A program made the translations under genes and the position numbers. A DNA stretch of 64,000 bases from Methylophaga sp. (GTDB lineage Bacteria > Pseudomonadota > Gammaproteobacteria > Nitrosococcales > Methylophagaceae). The stretch is from contig NVWQ02000045.1 of the NCBI GenBank assembly GCA_002733715.2, forward strand, positions 1-64,000. Reading direction: 5' to 3'. This document shows positions 37,474-46,013 of the stretch, one piece after another (position 1 is the first letter of the stretch; each line of letters opens with the position of its first letter). Below the pieces are notes generated by a model. That model was not told where the DNA came from. It searched no databases and saw only the letters and a program-made list of their open reading frames with translations.

Positions 37474-38377
37474 TAATCGCTTAATTGTAGCCATTTCATC
37501 CCGAGCTTTATTTGATTTAGATGAAAGTCATCAGATTTACGAACAACAAGGCACAAAAGCTTATTGCCAATATCAAATTGAGCATGAAGATGTAGCTCTT
37601 GAAGCGGGTGCCGCTTATTCGCTAGTTAAAAAACTACTCGCTTTAAACGATAATAAAACCGACAAAACGCATGTCGAAATTATCTTGTTGTCACGCAATA
37701 GCTCAGATACCGGTTTACGCATATTTAACTCAATTCAGCATCATAATCTCAATATAAGTCGTGCGGTTTTCACCTCAGGCAGTAGTCCATATCGTTATGT
37801 TGAAACCTTTGGTGCGAACTTGTTTTTATCGACCAGCCCTGAGGATGTCAGAAAAGCATTAGATGCGGGAATTGCTGCAGCTACTATTTTGCCGTCTAAT
37901 GTGGGGGAAAATAGTGATAAAGAACAATTGCGAATCGCCTTTGATGGTGATGCCGTGCTCTTCTCAGATGAATCAGAACGCATATATAAAGAAAAAGGTT
38001 TGCAAGCTTTTACTGAAAATGAGCAACAAGCAGCAAAAGATCCATTGACAGGCGGCCCATTCAAGGATTTTTTGGTAGCGCTTAATCATTTGCAAACAGA
38101 ATTTAATGATGAAGAATCGCCGATTAGAACAGCATTAGTAACAGCACGATCTGCGCCGGCACATGAAAGAGTGATACGAACACTACGTGCTTGGGGGATC
38201 CGCATCGATGAGGCAATTTTTCTTGGTGGCTTAGACAAAGGCCCATTTTTGAAATCATTCGGGGCCGATATCTTTTTTGACGATCAACAAGGTCATTGTG
38301 ATTCAGCAAGAGAGCATGTCGCAACAGGGCATGTGCCTCATGGTATAGCAAATGAAGAGAACGTAGCTAAAAAATAA
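37466..38377 (+). CDS. Cytosolic 5'-nucleotidase (NT5C1A-like)
   Basis: 303 residues from ATG 37466 (MADNRLIVAISSRALFDL), the usual start of this family. A HAD-like fold has RIAFDGDAVLFSDESERIY, RTALVTARSAPAHERVIRTLRAWG and LGGLDKGPFLKSFGADIFFDD. It belongs to the 5'-nucleotidase family PF06189, best known from animal cN-IA, which hydrolyses AMP and other nucleoside monophosphates. Bacterial members are less studied. It overlaps the NERD gene by 8 bp, implying coupled expression. A weak hairpin after the stop (38391-38430) may terminate it. Confidence 0.8.
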   Translation: MADNRLIVAISSRALFDLDESHQIYEQQGTKAYCQYQIEHEDVALEAGAAYSLVKKLLALNDNKTDKTHVEIILLSRNSSDTGLRIFNSIQHHNLNISRAVFTSGSSPYRYVETFGANLFLSTSPEDVRKALDAGIAAATILPSNVGENSDKEQLRIAFDGDAVLFSDESERIYKEKGLQAFTENEQQAAKDPLTGGPFKDFLVALNHLQTEFNDEESPIRTALVTARSAPAHERVIRTLRAWGIRIDEAIFLGGLDKGPFLKSFGADIFFDDQQGHCDSAREHVATGHVPHGIANEENVAKK

Positions 38378-38575
38378 TAAAACTTTGTATATGGCTGGTT
38401 TTCTTATCTATATTCATAGCCATGATTTTTCAAGATATATTGCTCAAGCGCTTCCACGATGGGTTTAGGTTTGAAAACGCATTATGCTGGGTTATTAGTT
38501 TTGGCAAGGAAACATCCCTTACCTGCAATCAACGCCTTGCCTAAAATGTTTTTAAATCTCACTGAAATACACATC
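38378..38575. other. Non-coding stretch before tRNA-Leu
   Basis: About 200 bp without a supported gene. Contains a weak 6-bp hairpin ATGGCT/AGCCAT (38391-38422) with a short T run, which may end the nucleotidase transcript. No ribosome site or conserved coding pattern is seen on either strand. Confidence 0.4.
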
Positions 38576-38604
38576 TTGAAGTATCATGGCTATGTGTTTA
38601 TAAT
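38576..38604 (+). promoter_or_regulatory. Promoter of tRNA-Leu
   Basis: TTGAAG (38576-38581) and TATAAT (38599-38604) are 17 bp apart. A G/C-rich stretch follows (AGCCGAC), typical of stable-RNA promoters. The tRNA begins 42 bp after the -10 box. Confidence 0.75.
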
Positions 38605-38646
38605 AGCCGACTTCTTTAGATTCGTAGATATCTAAACAATGTTTAT

Positions 38647-38731
38647 GCGAGAGTGGCGGAATTGGTAGACGCGCTAGATTTAGGTTCTAGTGGGGTAACC
38701 TGTGAGAGTTCGAGTCTCTCCTCTCGTACCA
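38647..38731 (+). tRNA. tRNA-Leu (anticodon UAG)
   Basis: 85 nt with the long variable arm of class-II tRNAs: acceptor GCGAGAG pairs with CTCTCGT (one G-T), TGGCGGAATTGGTAGACGCG D-arm, anticodon loop TTTAGGT, and GTTCGAGTCTC T-arm. The CCA end is encoded (38729-38731). Confidence 0.96.
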
Positions 38732-38735
38732 ATTA

Positions 38736-38786
38736 TTGAGTTGTTGATGGCATTTATTTTCATCAATGACTCAAAATTTCTTTTTT
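38736..38786 (+). terminator. Terminator between tRNA-Leu and tig
   Basis: A two-part stem: TTGAGT plus TTGATG pairs with CATCAA plus ACTCAA (38736-38774) with a TG/TG internal loop, followed by AATTTCTTTTTT. The T tract runs into the tig ribosome site, so termination may be partial. Confidence 0.6.
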
Positions 38787-38796
38787 GAGGTTCAAA

Positions 38797-40098
38797 ATGC
38801 AAGTTACTGTAGAAAACGTGAGTGAACTTGGTCGTCGAATGACGATAACTGTAGAAGATGCCAACATTGATCAGGCAGTACAGGATCGCTTGAATGCTAT
38901 TCGACCAACCGTTAAAATGTCAGGTTTCCGTCCTGGCAAAGTTCCGATGAAAATGGTTGAGCAATCACATGGTGGCTCAGCGCGTCGTGATGTTATTGAT
39001 GCACTTGTTCAAAGCAGCATGCAAGAAGCATTTACTCAAGAAGAAATTAATCCTGCTAGCCCACCTCATGTAGCTACAATGGATGAAAAAGATAATTCAC
39101 TTATTTATACACTTGAATATGATGTATTCCCTGATGTTAAAGAAGTTAAGCTAAAGGGAATTAAGTTAGAAAAAATCGTTGCTGAAGTTCAAGATGAAGA
39201 TGTTGATGGCATGCTAGAAACATTGCGCGAACAGCGCATGACTTGGGAGCCAGTTAAAACAGCAGCTAAAAAAGGCCATGGCGTTACTATTGATTTTGTA
39301 GGCACAATTGATGGTGACGAATTTGACGGCGGCAAAGGTAATGATGTGCTTGTTGTTATTGGTGATGGCTCGATGTTACCTGAATTTGAAGATCAGTTGG
39401 TGGGCGTTAAAACAGGCCAAGATGTAACTATCACAATGACTTTTCCGGAAGATTATCGCGCTGAACACTTACAAGGTAAAAAAGCGTCTTTTGAAGCGTC
39501 AGTTAAATCTGTTGCAAAGAAAGTACTCCCTAAGCTGGATAAAGAATTTGCAGCATTATGTGGTGTTGACGCTGGTGTTGCCGCACTTAAGAAAGAAGTG
39601 CGTGCCAATATGACCCGTGAATTAGAAACAACACTGAAAACACAAAATAAACGTAGCGTAATGGATAGTATTGTTGAAAGTAATGAAGTGGAGCTACCTA
39701 GCGCACCTGTTGAGCGTGAAGCTGAGTTCTTAATGGAACAAGCAAAAACAAACTTAGCGAATCAAGGCGTGAATGTTGATGGTATCCCATTTGACATTGA
39801 AAACTTTAAAGATGGTGCAAAGCGACGTGTTGCTTTGAGTCTCTTAATTGGAAAAATTATTTCTGATAATGATATAACACCTGAAGAGAAGAAAGTTAAA
39901 GAAATAATTGATGGTATTGCCGCTAGTTATGAAGACCCTGAAGATGTTGTTAAGTTTTATATGAATGATCAACAAAAACTATCTGAAATACAAATGATGG
40001 TTGTTGAAGACTCTGTTGTTGAATGGATTTATAGCAAAGTTAAAGTGACTGAAAAGACATCAACATTTGGTGAGGTAATGAATTCTGCAGCAGTATAA
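38797..40098 (+). CDS. tig: Trigger factor
   Basis: A 433-residue ribosome-bound chaperone and prolyl isomerase. The N-terminal ribosome-binding domain has SGFRPGKVPMKMVEQ, matching the G-F-R-x-G-K signature. The FKBP domain (about 150-240) has GHGVTIDFVGTIDGDEFDGG and FPEDYRAEHLQGKKASFE, and an all-helical C-terminal chaperone domain follows. I chose ATG 38797 with GAGG 6 bp before it. It heads the classic tig-clpP-clpX-lon order. Confidence 0.95.
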   Translation: MQVTVENVSELGRRMTITVEDANIDQAVQDRLNAIRPTVKMSGFRPGKVPMKMVEQSHGGSARRDVIDALVQSSMQEAFTQEEINPASPPHVATMDEKDNSLIYTLEYDVFPDVKEVKLKGIKLEKIVAEVQDEDVDGMLETLREQRMTWEPVKTAAKKGHGVTIDFVGTIDGDEFDGGKGNDVLVVIGDGSMLPEFEDQLVGVKTGQDVTITMTFPEDYRAEHLQGKKASFEASVKSVAKKVLPKLDKEFAALCGVDAGVAALKKEVRANMTRELETTLKTQNKRSVMDSIVESNEVELPSAPVEREAEFLMEQAKTNLANQGVNVDGIPFDIENFKDGAKRRVALSLLIGKIISDNDITPEEKKVKEIIDGIAASYEDPEDVVKFYMNDQQKLSEIQMMVVEDSVVEWIYSKVKVTEKTSTFGEVMNSAAV

Positions 40099-40117
40099 TT
40101 CGACCATATAATTTATG

Positions 40118-40154
40118 AAAGCCCGCACTCATTAAATTGGGTGTGGGCTTTTTT
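40118..40154 (+). terminator. Intrinsic terminator after tig
   Basis: Stem AAAGCCCGCAC / GTGTGGGCTTT (11 bp with one G-T pair) followed by TTTTTTG. The loop is about 12 nt. Confidence 0.88.
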
Positions 40155-40156
40155 GT

Positions 40157-40186
40157 TTTACATAGTAGTGATTATCTTTATATAAT
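40157..40186 (+). promoter_or_regulatory. Sigma-70 promoter of clpP
   Basis: TTTACA (40157-40162) and TATAAT (40181-40186) are separated by 18 bp. An imperfect inverted repeat (GTAGTGATTAT...ATAATCACACTAC) spans the promoter and may be an operator. No heat-shock-type hexamers are seen here. Confidence 0.6.
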
Positions 40187-40229
40187 CACACTACACAGAT
40201 CAGTTACATAAACATATATTGAGAAACAA

Positions 40230-40859
40230 ATGATAAATACACCGTTTGATAGCACGATTAATGATGCACTTGTTCCTATGGTCATTGAGCAAACACCGCG
40301 AGGTGAGCGTTCATATGATATTTATTCGCGCTTATTAAAAGAACGTGTAATTTTTTTGGTGGGTCAGGTAGAAGACCACATGGCTAACCTTGTAGTAGCG
40401 CAATTATTATTTCTCGAATCAGAAAATCCTGATAAAGATATTCATCTTTATATTAACTCACCTGGTGGCTCAGTCACGGCAGGGGTGGCTATTTATGATA
40501 CGATGCAGTTTATCAAGCCTAATGTAAGTACCTTATGTATTGGCCAAGCGGCAAGCATGGGTGCGGTATTATTAGCTGCAGGAGCTGAAGGCAAGCGACA
40601 CTGTTTACCAAACTCGCGGGTAATGGTTCATCAACCACTCGGTGGTTTTCAAGGGCAAGCAGCTGACTTTGAAATTCATGCGCGTGAAATTTTAACGATT
40701 CGCGATCGATTAAATGGTATTTTGGCGAAACACACGGGACAAACACTCGATGATATCGAAAAAGATACAGATCGTGATAACTTTATGAGTGCTGAACAGG
40801 CTCAAAAATATGGGCTAATTGATTCTGTTTTAGAAAACAGAACTACAGAATCTTCATAA
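40230..40859 (+). CDS. clpP: ATP-dependent Clp protease proteolytic subunit
   Basis: A 209-residue serine protease subunit, which forms the double heptamer with ClpX/ClpA. Motifs: [18 protein letters not shown], the catalytic Ser in [12 protein letters not shown], the catalytic His in [14 protein letters not shown], and a later Asp. An N-terminal propeptide-like stretch precedes [22 protein letters not shown]. The clpX gene follows 49 bp downstream. Confidence 0.95.
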   Translation: MINTPFDSTINDALVPMVIEQTPRGERSYDIYSRLLKERVIFLVGQVEDHMANLVVAQLLFLESENPDKDIHLYINSPGGSVTAGVAIYDTMQFIKPNVSTLCIGQAASMGAVLLAAGAEGKRHCLPNSRVMVHQPLGGFQGQAADFEIHAREILTIRDRLNGILAKHTGQTLDDIEKDTDRDNFMSAEQAQKYGLIDSVLENRTTESS

Positions 40860-40908
40860 GTAGCCGATACAAAAATAGACATTTTGATTGCTAGGATAAT
40901 AGTGAATA

Positions 40909-42183
40909 ATGAGTGACGACAACGATAATAATGACGATAAATTACTTTACTGCTCGTTTTGCGGTAAAAGTCAGCACGAAGTTAAAAAACTGATTGCAGG
41001 GCCTTCAGTTTTTGTTTGTGATGAATGTGTTGATTTATGTAATGATATTATTCAGGAAGAATTACAAGATGTATCAGAAGACAGTGCTGACGATCTCTTG
41101 CCTACACCACGTGAAATTAATGATGCGCTGAATAGCTATGTTATAGGTCAAGAAAAAGCCAAACGTGTACTTTCTGTCGCGGTTTATAATCATTATAAAC
41201 GGCTACGTTATGGCACAAAAAAAGATGAGGTTGAATTATCAAAAAGTAATATCTTATTAATTGGTCCAACAGGTAGTGGTAAAACATTATTGGCTGAAAC
41301 ACTGGCAAGGCAATTAAATGTGCCGTTTACCATGGCTGATGCAACAACGTTGACCGAAGCAGGTTATGTCGGTGAAGATGTTGAAAATATTATTCAAAAA
41401 TTACTACAAAAATGTGATTATGATGTAGAAAAGGCTGAAACAGGCATTGTCTATATTGATGAAATCGACAAAATCTCTAAGAAATCTGATAATCCATCGA
41501 TTACCCGTGATGTATCAGGTGAGGGTGTTCAGCAAGCATTATTAAAACTTATTGAAGGCACAACGGCTTCAATTCCTCCTCAAGGTGGAAGAAAGCACCC
41601 GCAGCAAGAGTTTTTACAGGTTGATACTAGCAAGATTTTATTTATTTGTGGTGGTGCATTTTCTGGGCTTGATAAGGTTATCAATAATCGGTCACATAAA
41701 GGTGGGATTGGTTTTTCTGCTGAGGTGAAAAGCGTTGATCATGATAAGGTGAAGAGCAATATATTAAGTACGGTTGAACCTTAAGATTTGGTGCAATATG
41801 GTTTAATTCCTGAATTTGTGGGGCGCTTACCCGTTGTCGCGACATTGGAAGAGCTTGATGAAGAGGCGTTAATAGAAATTTTAACAGAACCTAAAAATTC
41901 ATTAATTAAACAGTATCAAAAATTGTTTGAAATGGAAGGTTCGGCAATCGAATTTAGAGATGATGCACTGCAAGCTATTGCTACTAAGGCTATGACAAGA
42001 AAAACAGGGGCCCGAGGTCTACGCTCAATTATTGAAAATGTACTGCTTGATACCATGTTTGATCTACCTTCAACTGATAATGTAGTTAAAGTGGTTGTTG
42101 ATGCAAATGTTATCAATGGGGAAAATGATCCTATTCTTGTCTATGCAGATCAAGAGCCTGAACTTGCATCAGGTGATAAATAG
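40909..42183 (+). pseudogene. clpX: ClpX ATPase with in-frame stop
   Basis: The frame spans 424 codons, the exact length of E. coli ClpX, but codon 292 is TAA (41782-41784). Upstream part (291 aa): zinc finger C15-C18...C37-C40 ([15 protein letters not shown]), Walker [12 protein letters not shown]-type loop [10 protein letters not shown]. Downstream, in the same frame: [18 protein letters not shown] and [11 protein letters not shown] (sensor 2). The expected codon is Glu (QVEPEDLIKFGLIPEF in E. coli), so GAA-to-TAA is the simplest cause. The truncated product would lack the sensor-2 domain needed for ATP hydrolysis and ClpP docking. All other residues look normal, so an error or recent mutation is likely. 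Confidence 0.9.
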
Positions 42184-42267
42184 TAAAACAAATATTACTA
42201 AATCAGGGATGCTCTCCTGACTTTTGTTCGGTTATAATTGAACGCGGCTAAATATTAAGTAGCTGTG

Positions 42268-42295
42268 CTTGCAATTCGCTCTTTTACCCCCATAT
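42268..42295 (+). promoter_or_regulatory. Heat-shock (sigma-32-type) promoter of lon
   Basis: CTTGCA (42268-42273) and CCCCATAT (42288-42295) are 14 bp apart, matching the sigma-32 pattern CTTGAA-N13-15-CCCCATNT with one mismatch in the -35. It lies 87 bp before the lon start. E. coli lon is also sigma-32 dependent. Confidence 0.75.
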
Positions 42296-42382
42296 AAACA
42301 ATAACGTCTACGCGTTGCTAAATTCATATTTATGTTAAATATTAGGCAGATAAATGCTGTCTGATCAAGAGGTCAAAGCTAA

Positions 42383-44806
42383 ATGGAAAATAAAATAGAA
42401 TCTACAGTAACGGATACTAATGTAACTGCTGTTGCTGTACTACCACTTCGTGATGTGGTGGTTTATCCCTATATGGTCATTCCTTTATTCGTAGGCCGAG
42501 ATAAATCAATTAAAGCACTAGATTCAGCCTCTGACGCTAATCAACAAATACTTCTGGTTGCTCAAAAAGATTCAGCAGAAGACGAACCTTCCACAGATAA
42601 TTTATTTGAAATGGGTACGCTTGCCAATATTTTACAATTATTAAAGTTACCTGACGGCACAGTAAAAGTATTAGTTGAAGGTACAACACGAGCAAAAGCA
42701 TTGTCGTTTGACAGTACTGCAGATTATTTTCGTGCTGACATTGAAATTATGACAGAAACGTTGGCAGATGACCGTGAGTCAGATGTATTGATGCGATCGC
42801 TATTAAGTCAATTTGAGCAATACGTTAAATTAAACAAAAAAATCCCACCAGAAGTGATAGCTTCATTATCAGGTATTGATGATGTAGCACGGATGGCTGA
42901 TACCGTTGCTGCTCATATGACGCTTAAACTCGAAGATAAGCAAGCATTGCTTGAGATGAGTGATGTTAAAGCGCGTATTGAAAAAATAATGGTGCTTTTA
43001 GAATCTGAAATTGATATTCAAAATGTTGAAAAGCAGATCCGAAGCCGTGTAAAAAAACAAATGGAAAAAAACCAACGTGAATATTATTTGAATGAGCAAA
43101 TGAAAGCCGTTCAAAAAGAGTTGGGCGAAATTGATGAAGTCAGCAATGAAATTGATGAGCTTGAAGAAAAAATCGCAGCAGCAGGCTTATCAGCAGAAGC
43201 AAAAGAAAAAGCAGATTCTGAAATTAAAAAACTAAAAATGATGTCACCCATGTCATCTGAAGCCGCAGTTGTTAGAAATTATATTGAATGTTTGGCAGGC
43301 ATACCGTGGAAAAAGCGTTCACGTGTACTGCAAGATCTAGATAAAGCTGAAAAGATATTAAATGAAGACCATTATGGTTTAGAGAAGGTTAAAGAGCGGA
43401 TCCTTGAATATTTAGCTGTGCAACAGCGTGTGAAAAAAGCAAAAGGTCCGATTTTGTGCCTAGTTGGGCCACCAGGTGTGGGTAAAACATCCGTTGCACA
43501 ATCTATCGCCCGAGCAACCAATAGAAAGTTTAGTCGAATGGCCTTAGGTGGTGTACGTGATGAAGCTGAAATCCGTGGTCATCGGCGAACTTATATAGGC
43601 TCAATGCCAGGTAAAGTGATTCAAAATATTTCTAAAGTAGGGGTGAGAAACCCACTGTTTTTGCTTGATGAAATTGACAAGATGGCACAAGATTTTAGAG
43701 GCGATCCTGCATCAGCCTTGCTTGAAGTACTAGATCCTGAACAAAACTCAACTTTTGCTGATCATTACCTTGAAGTTGAATATGATTTGTCGGATGTTAT
43801 GTTTGTTTGTACGGCAAATACCTTAGATATTCCTGATGCCTTGCGCGACAGAATGGAAATCATTCGTCTAGCAGGTTACACCGAAGATGAGAAATTGAAT
43901 ATTGCGGTTCAATACCTATTGCCCAAAGCATTGAAAGATAATGGTTTAAAAGAGCATGAGATTGAGATTAAGGATGAAGTTATAGTTGAAATTATTCGTC
44001 GCTATACTCGTGAGGCTGGTGTGCGTAATTTACAGCGAGAAATATCTAAAATTTGCCGCAAAGTAGTCAAACAAATTTTACAAGAAAAGCCGGCAGATAA
44101 AATTATAGTGGCGATGGGAAATATTGAAGATTACTTAGGTGTTTATCATTACCAATATGGTATTGCCGAAGAAAATGATCAAGTAGGGCAGGTAACAGGA
44201 CTCGCATGGACAGAAGTAGGCGGTGAGTTATTGACTATTGAGTCAGCAGTTATGCCTGGTAAAGGTAAAGCTGCTTATACCGGTAAGCTTGGCGATGTAA
44301 TGCAAGAATCAATTCAGGCTGCTACCACGGTTGTGCGCTCACGCTCATTAGATTGGGGTATTGATGAAAACTTTATGCAAAGTCATGATATTCATATCCA
44401 TGTGCCTGAAGGCGCAACACCTAAAGACGGTCCTAGTGCCGGTGCAGGTATGTGTACAGCTATAGTGTCAGCAATAACGGGGATACCTGTTCGAGCAAAT
44501 GTGGCTATGACAGGGGAGATAACACTGCGTGGTGAAGTGCTTGCTATTGGTGGTTTAAAAGAAAAATTGCTGGCAGCACATCGCGGTGGTATTGATACCG
44601 TACTTATTCCAAAAGAGAATATTAAAGATTTAAAAGAGATACCAGATAATATTAAAGAAGGCCTAGATATTATTCCTGTTCAATGGATTACTGAGGTGTT
44701 AGAAAAAGCATTGCAAAAAATGCCTGTTGCAAAAAATGATAAAGGCGAAAGTGTTATCAGTAATGATAAAAGCAGTTATCATGAGGCAGGATCACCTCAC
44801 CATTAA
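42383..44806 (+). CDS. lon: Lon protease
   Basis: An 807-residue AAA+ protease degrading unfolded and regulatory proteins. The N-terminal substrate domain begins AVLPLRDVVVYPYMVIPLFVGR. A coiled-coil follows (about 190-270), then Walker A GPPGVGKT, Walker B FLLDEIDKM, and the Ser-Lys protease domain DGPSAGAGM (Ser about 683) and GEVLAIGGLKEKLLAAHRGG (Lys). Residues past about 780 vary. The upstream heat-shock-type promoter fits its role. Confidence 0.96.
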   Translation: MENKIESTVTDTNVTAVAVLPLRDVVVYPYMVIPLFVGRDKSIKALDSASDANQQILLVAQKDSAEDEPSTDNLFEMGTLANILQLLKLPDGTVKVLVEGTTRAKALSFDSTADYFRADIEIMTETLADDRESDVLMRSLLSQFEQYVKLNKKIPPEVIASLSGIDDVARMADTVAAHMTLKLEDKQALLEMSDVKARIEKIMVLLESEIDIQNVEKQIRSRVKKQMEKNQREYYLNEQMKAVQKELGEIDEVSNEIDELEEKIAAAGLSAEAKEKADSEIKKLKMMSPMSSEAAVVRNYIECLAGIPWKKRSRVLQDLDKAEKILNEDHYGLEKVKERILEYLAVQQRVKKAKGPILCLVGPPGVGKTSVAQSIARATNRKFSRMALGGVRDEAEIRGHRRTYIGSMPGKVIQNISKVGVRNPLFLLDEIDKMAQDFRGDPASALLEVLDPEQNSTFADHYLEVEYDLSDVMFVCTANTLDIPDALRDRMEIIRLAGYTEDEKLNIAVQYLLPKALKDNGLKEHEIEIKDEVIVEIIRRYTREAGVRNLQREISKICRKVVKQILQEKPADKIIVAMGNIEDYLGVYHYQYGIAEENDQVGQVTGLAWTEVGGELLTIESAVMPGKGKAAYTGKLGDVMQESIQAATTVVRSRSLDWGIDENFMQSHDIHIHVPEGATPKDGPSAGAGMCTAIVSAITGIPVRANVAMTGEITLRGEVLAIGGLKEKLLAAHRGGIDTVLIPKENIKDLKEIPDNIKEGLDIIPVQWITEVLEKALQKMPVAKNDKGESVISNDKSSYHEAGSPHH

Positions 44807-44826
44807 GTAAATGTAGGAGCAGGGCA

Positions 44827-45372
44827 ATGTCACCAATAACACAGCAACGGCTTATAGGCTCTATCTTATTATTGTGTGTGTTAGCTGGAATTGCTTTTTT
44901 GTTAATTAATAGCGCTAGTGACGATGTTGAAATAATACCGACTACAAAACCTGATATTCCTTTTGTTTCAAGTATCAATGCCATAGCACCAGATGATGTA
45001 GAAATTGTTGAAGCAGAGCAAGAAGTGATCGTTGATGCCCAAGCCCCAAATGACGTTGGGTTTGTGCAGGAAATACCAGAACCAATCACCAAGAAAATAG
45101 AAACTATTGCTGTAGAGACAAAAATAACGACTACGATGTGGTCTTTACAGCTCGCTAGCTTAGCAGATAAATCTGCTGCAGATGCCCTGATCAAAAAAGT
45201 TGAGTTATTGGGCTATAAAGCCATCGCTGAAAAAGCTGAAACGCCAAAAGGGGATAGGTTTCGTGTTCGGATTGGTCCAGAACAAGATAAGGCCGCGCTC
45301 GAAGCTACATCAAAAGTACTTGAAAATAAATTAAATTTAAAGCCACTCATACTTAAACAGCTACCTGAATAA
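44827..45372 (+). CDS. SPOR-domain membrane protein (DedD-like)
   Basis: A 181-residue protein with an N-terminal helix (about 10-27), an acidic linker and a C-terminal SPOR domain (about 105-180: WSLQLASLADKSAADALIKKVELLG and FRVRIGPEQDKAALE). SPOR domains bind glycan strands lacking stem peptides at the division site. In many gammaproteobacteria DedD lies just before cvpA-purF, as here, but folC and accD are not in front. The start has a good GGAG ribosome site. Confidence 0.8.
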   Translation: MSPITQQRLIGSILLLCVLAGIAFLLINSASDDVEIIPTTKPDIPFVSSINAIAPDDVEIVEAEQEVIVDAQAPNDVGFVQEIPEPITKKIETIAVETKITTTMWSLQLASLADKSAADALIKKVELLGYKAIAEKAETPKGDRFRVRIGPEQDKAALEATSKVLENKLNLKPLILKQLPE

Positions 45373-45446
45373 AAACGCTAGGGGCACTGCCGCCAGTCTG
45401 GTAGAATTCATCGCTTCACAACAATCTTTTAAAACATTGAGATGCT

Positions 45447-45938
45447 ATGGTTTGGGTTGATTTTCTAATTATTGGCATAATACTTATTTCTGCGGTGATA
45501 AGTATTGTCCGCGGCTTTGTAAAAGAAGTATTCTCACTTGCTAGCTGGATCTTAGCATTCTGGGTTGCTTTACTATTTTACCCCCATCTGGCAACACTGC
45601 TTGCTGATTATGTTGCAACTCCCTCTATTCGCTCCTTTACTGCCTTTGCTGCACTGTTTATCGTGACCCTTATTCTGGGTGCTTTAGTTAATCATCTTAT
45701 CTCTACAATTGTAAAAAAAACAGGCTTATCCGGCACAGACCGGATGCTGGGCATATTTTTTGGAATCATTCGAGGCGTAGCTATTGTTACGTTGCTAGTG
45801 CTTGCTGCAGGTGCAACACCTATGCCTCAAGATGATTGGTGGCAAAATTCATTATTACTTGAGCATTTCGAAACGTTAGCTGTTTGGGTTCAAGCTTTTC
45901 TGCCAAGCGATATTGCAGACCATATAGCATACCCGTGA
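45447..45938 (+). CDS. cvpA: CvpA family membrane protein
   Basis: A 163-residue protein with four helices: VWVDFLIIGIILISAVISIVRGF, FSLASWILAFWVALLFY, a third helix around residue 70-90 and a fourth around 105-120. GTDRMLGIFFGIIRGV is the conserved CvpA loop. Its stop codon lies inside the long palindrome at 45929-45972. It precedes purF as in E. coli. Confidence 0.88.
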   Translation: MVWVDFLIIGIILISAVISIVRGFVKEVFSLASWILAFWVALLFYPHLATLLADYVATPSIRSFTAFAALFIVTLILGALVNHLISTIVKKTGLSGTDRMLGIFFGIIRGVAIVTLLVLAAGATPMPQDDWWQNSLLLEHFETLAVWVQAFLPSDIADHIAYP

Positions 45939-45972
45939 CCATTCAAACTGCAGTTTGAATGGTCACGGGTAT
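45929..45972 (+). terminator. 44-nt perfect palindrome over the cvpA stop
   Basis: A perfect inverted repeat: ATACCCGTGACCATTCAAACTG pairs with CAGTTTGAATGGTCACGGGTAT, with a CTGCAG centre. It covers the cvpA stop codon (45936-45938) and is followed by AAATTTTTAATT. It could be a terminator or attenuator between cvpA and purF, or a fixed cruciform/processing site. Confidence 0.6.
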
Positions 45973-46013
45973 AAATTTTTAATTATTGTTGATTCTTCTT
46001 TAGGGTAAATAGC

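Noticed and set aside
38404..38560. Minus-strand frames reading KALIAGKGCFLAKTNN and PIVEALEQYILKNHGYEYR, separated by one TAA
   Set aside because: Could be a decayed small gene, but there is no ribosome site, no recognised family, and it overlaps the tRNA-Leu promoter region.
38647..38731. tRNA-Leu as an integration site
   Set aside because: No integrase gene and no repeat of the tRNA 3' end was found within the window.
41782..42183. clpX as two separate working proteins with a TTG restart at 41788
   Set aside because: The stop splits the AAA+ module; the second part would lack the Walker motifs. A single broken gene is simpler.
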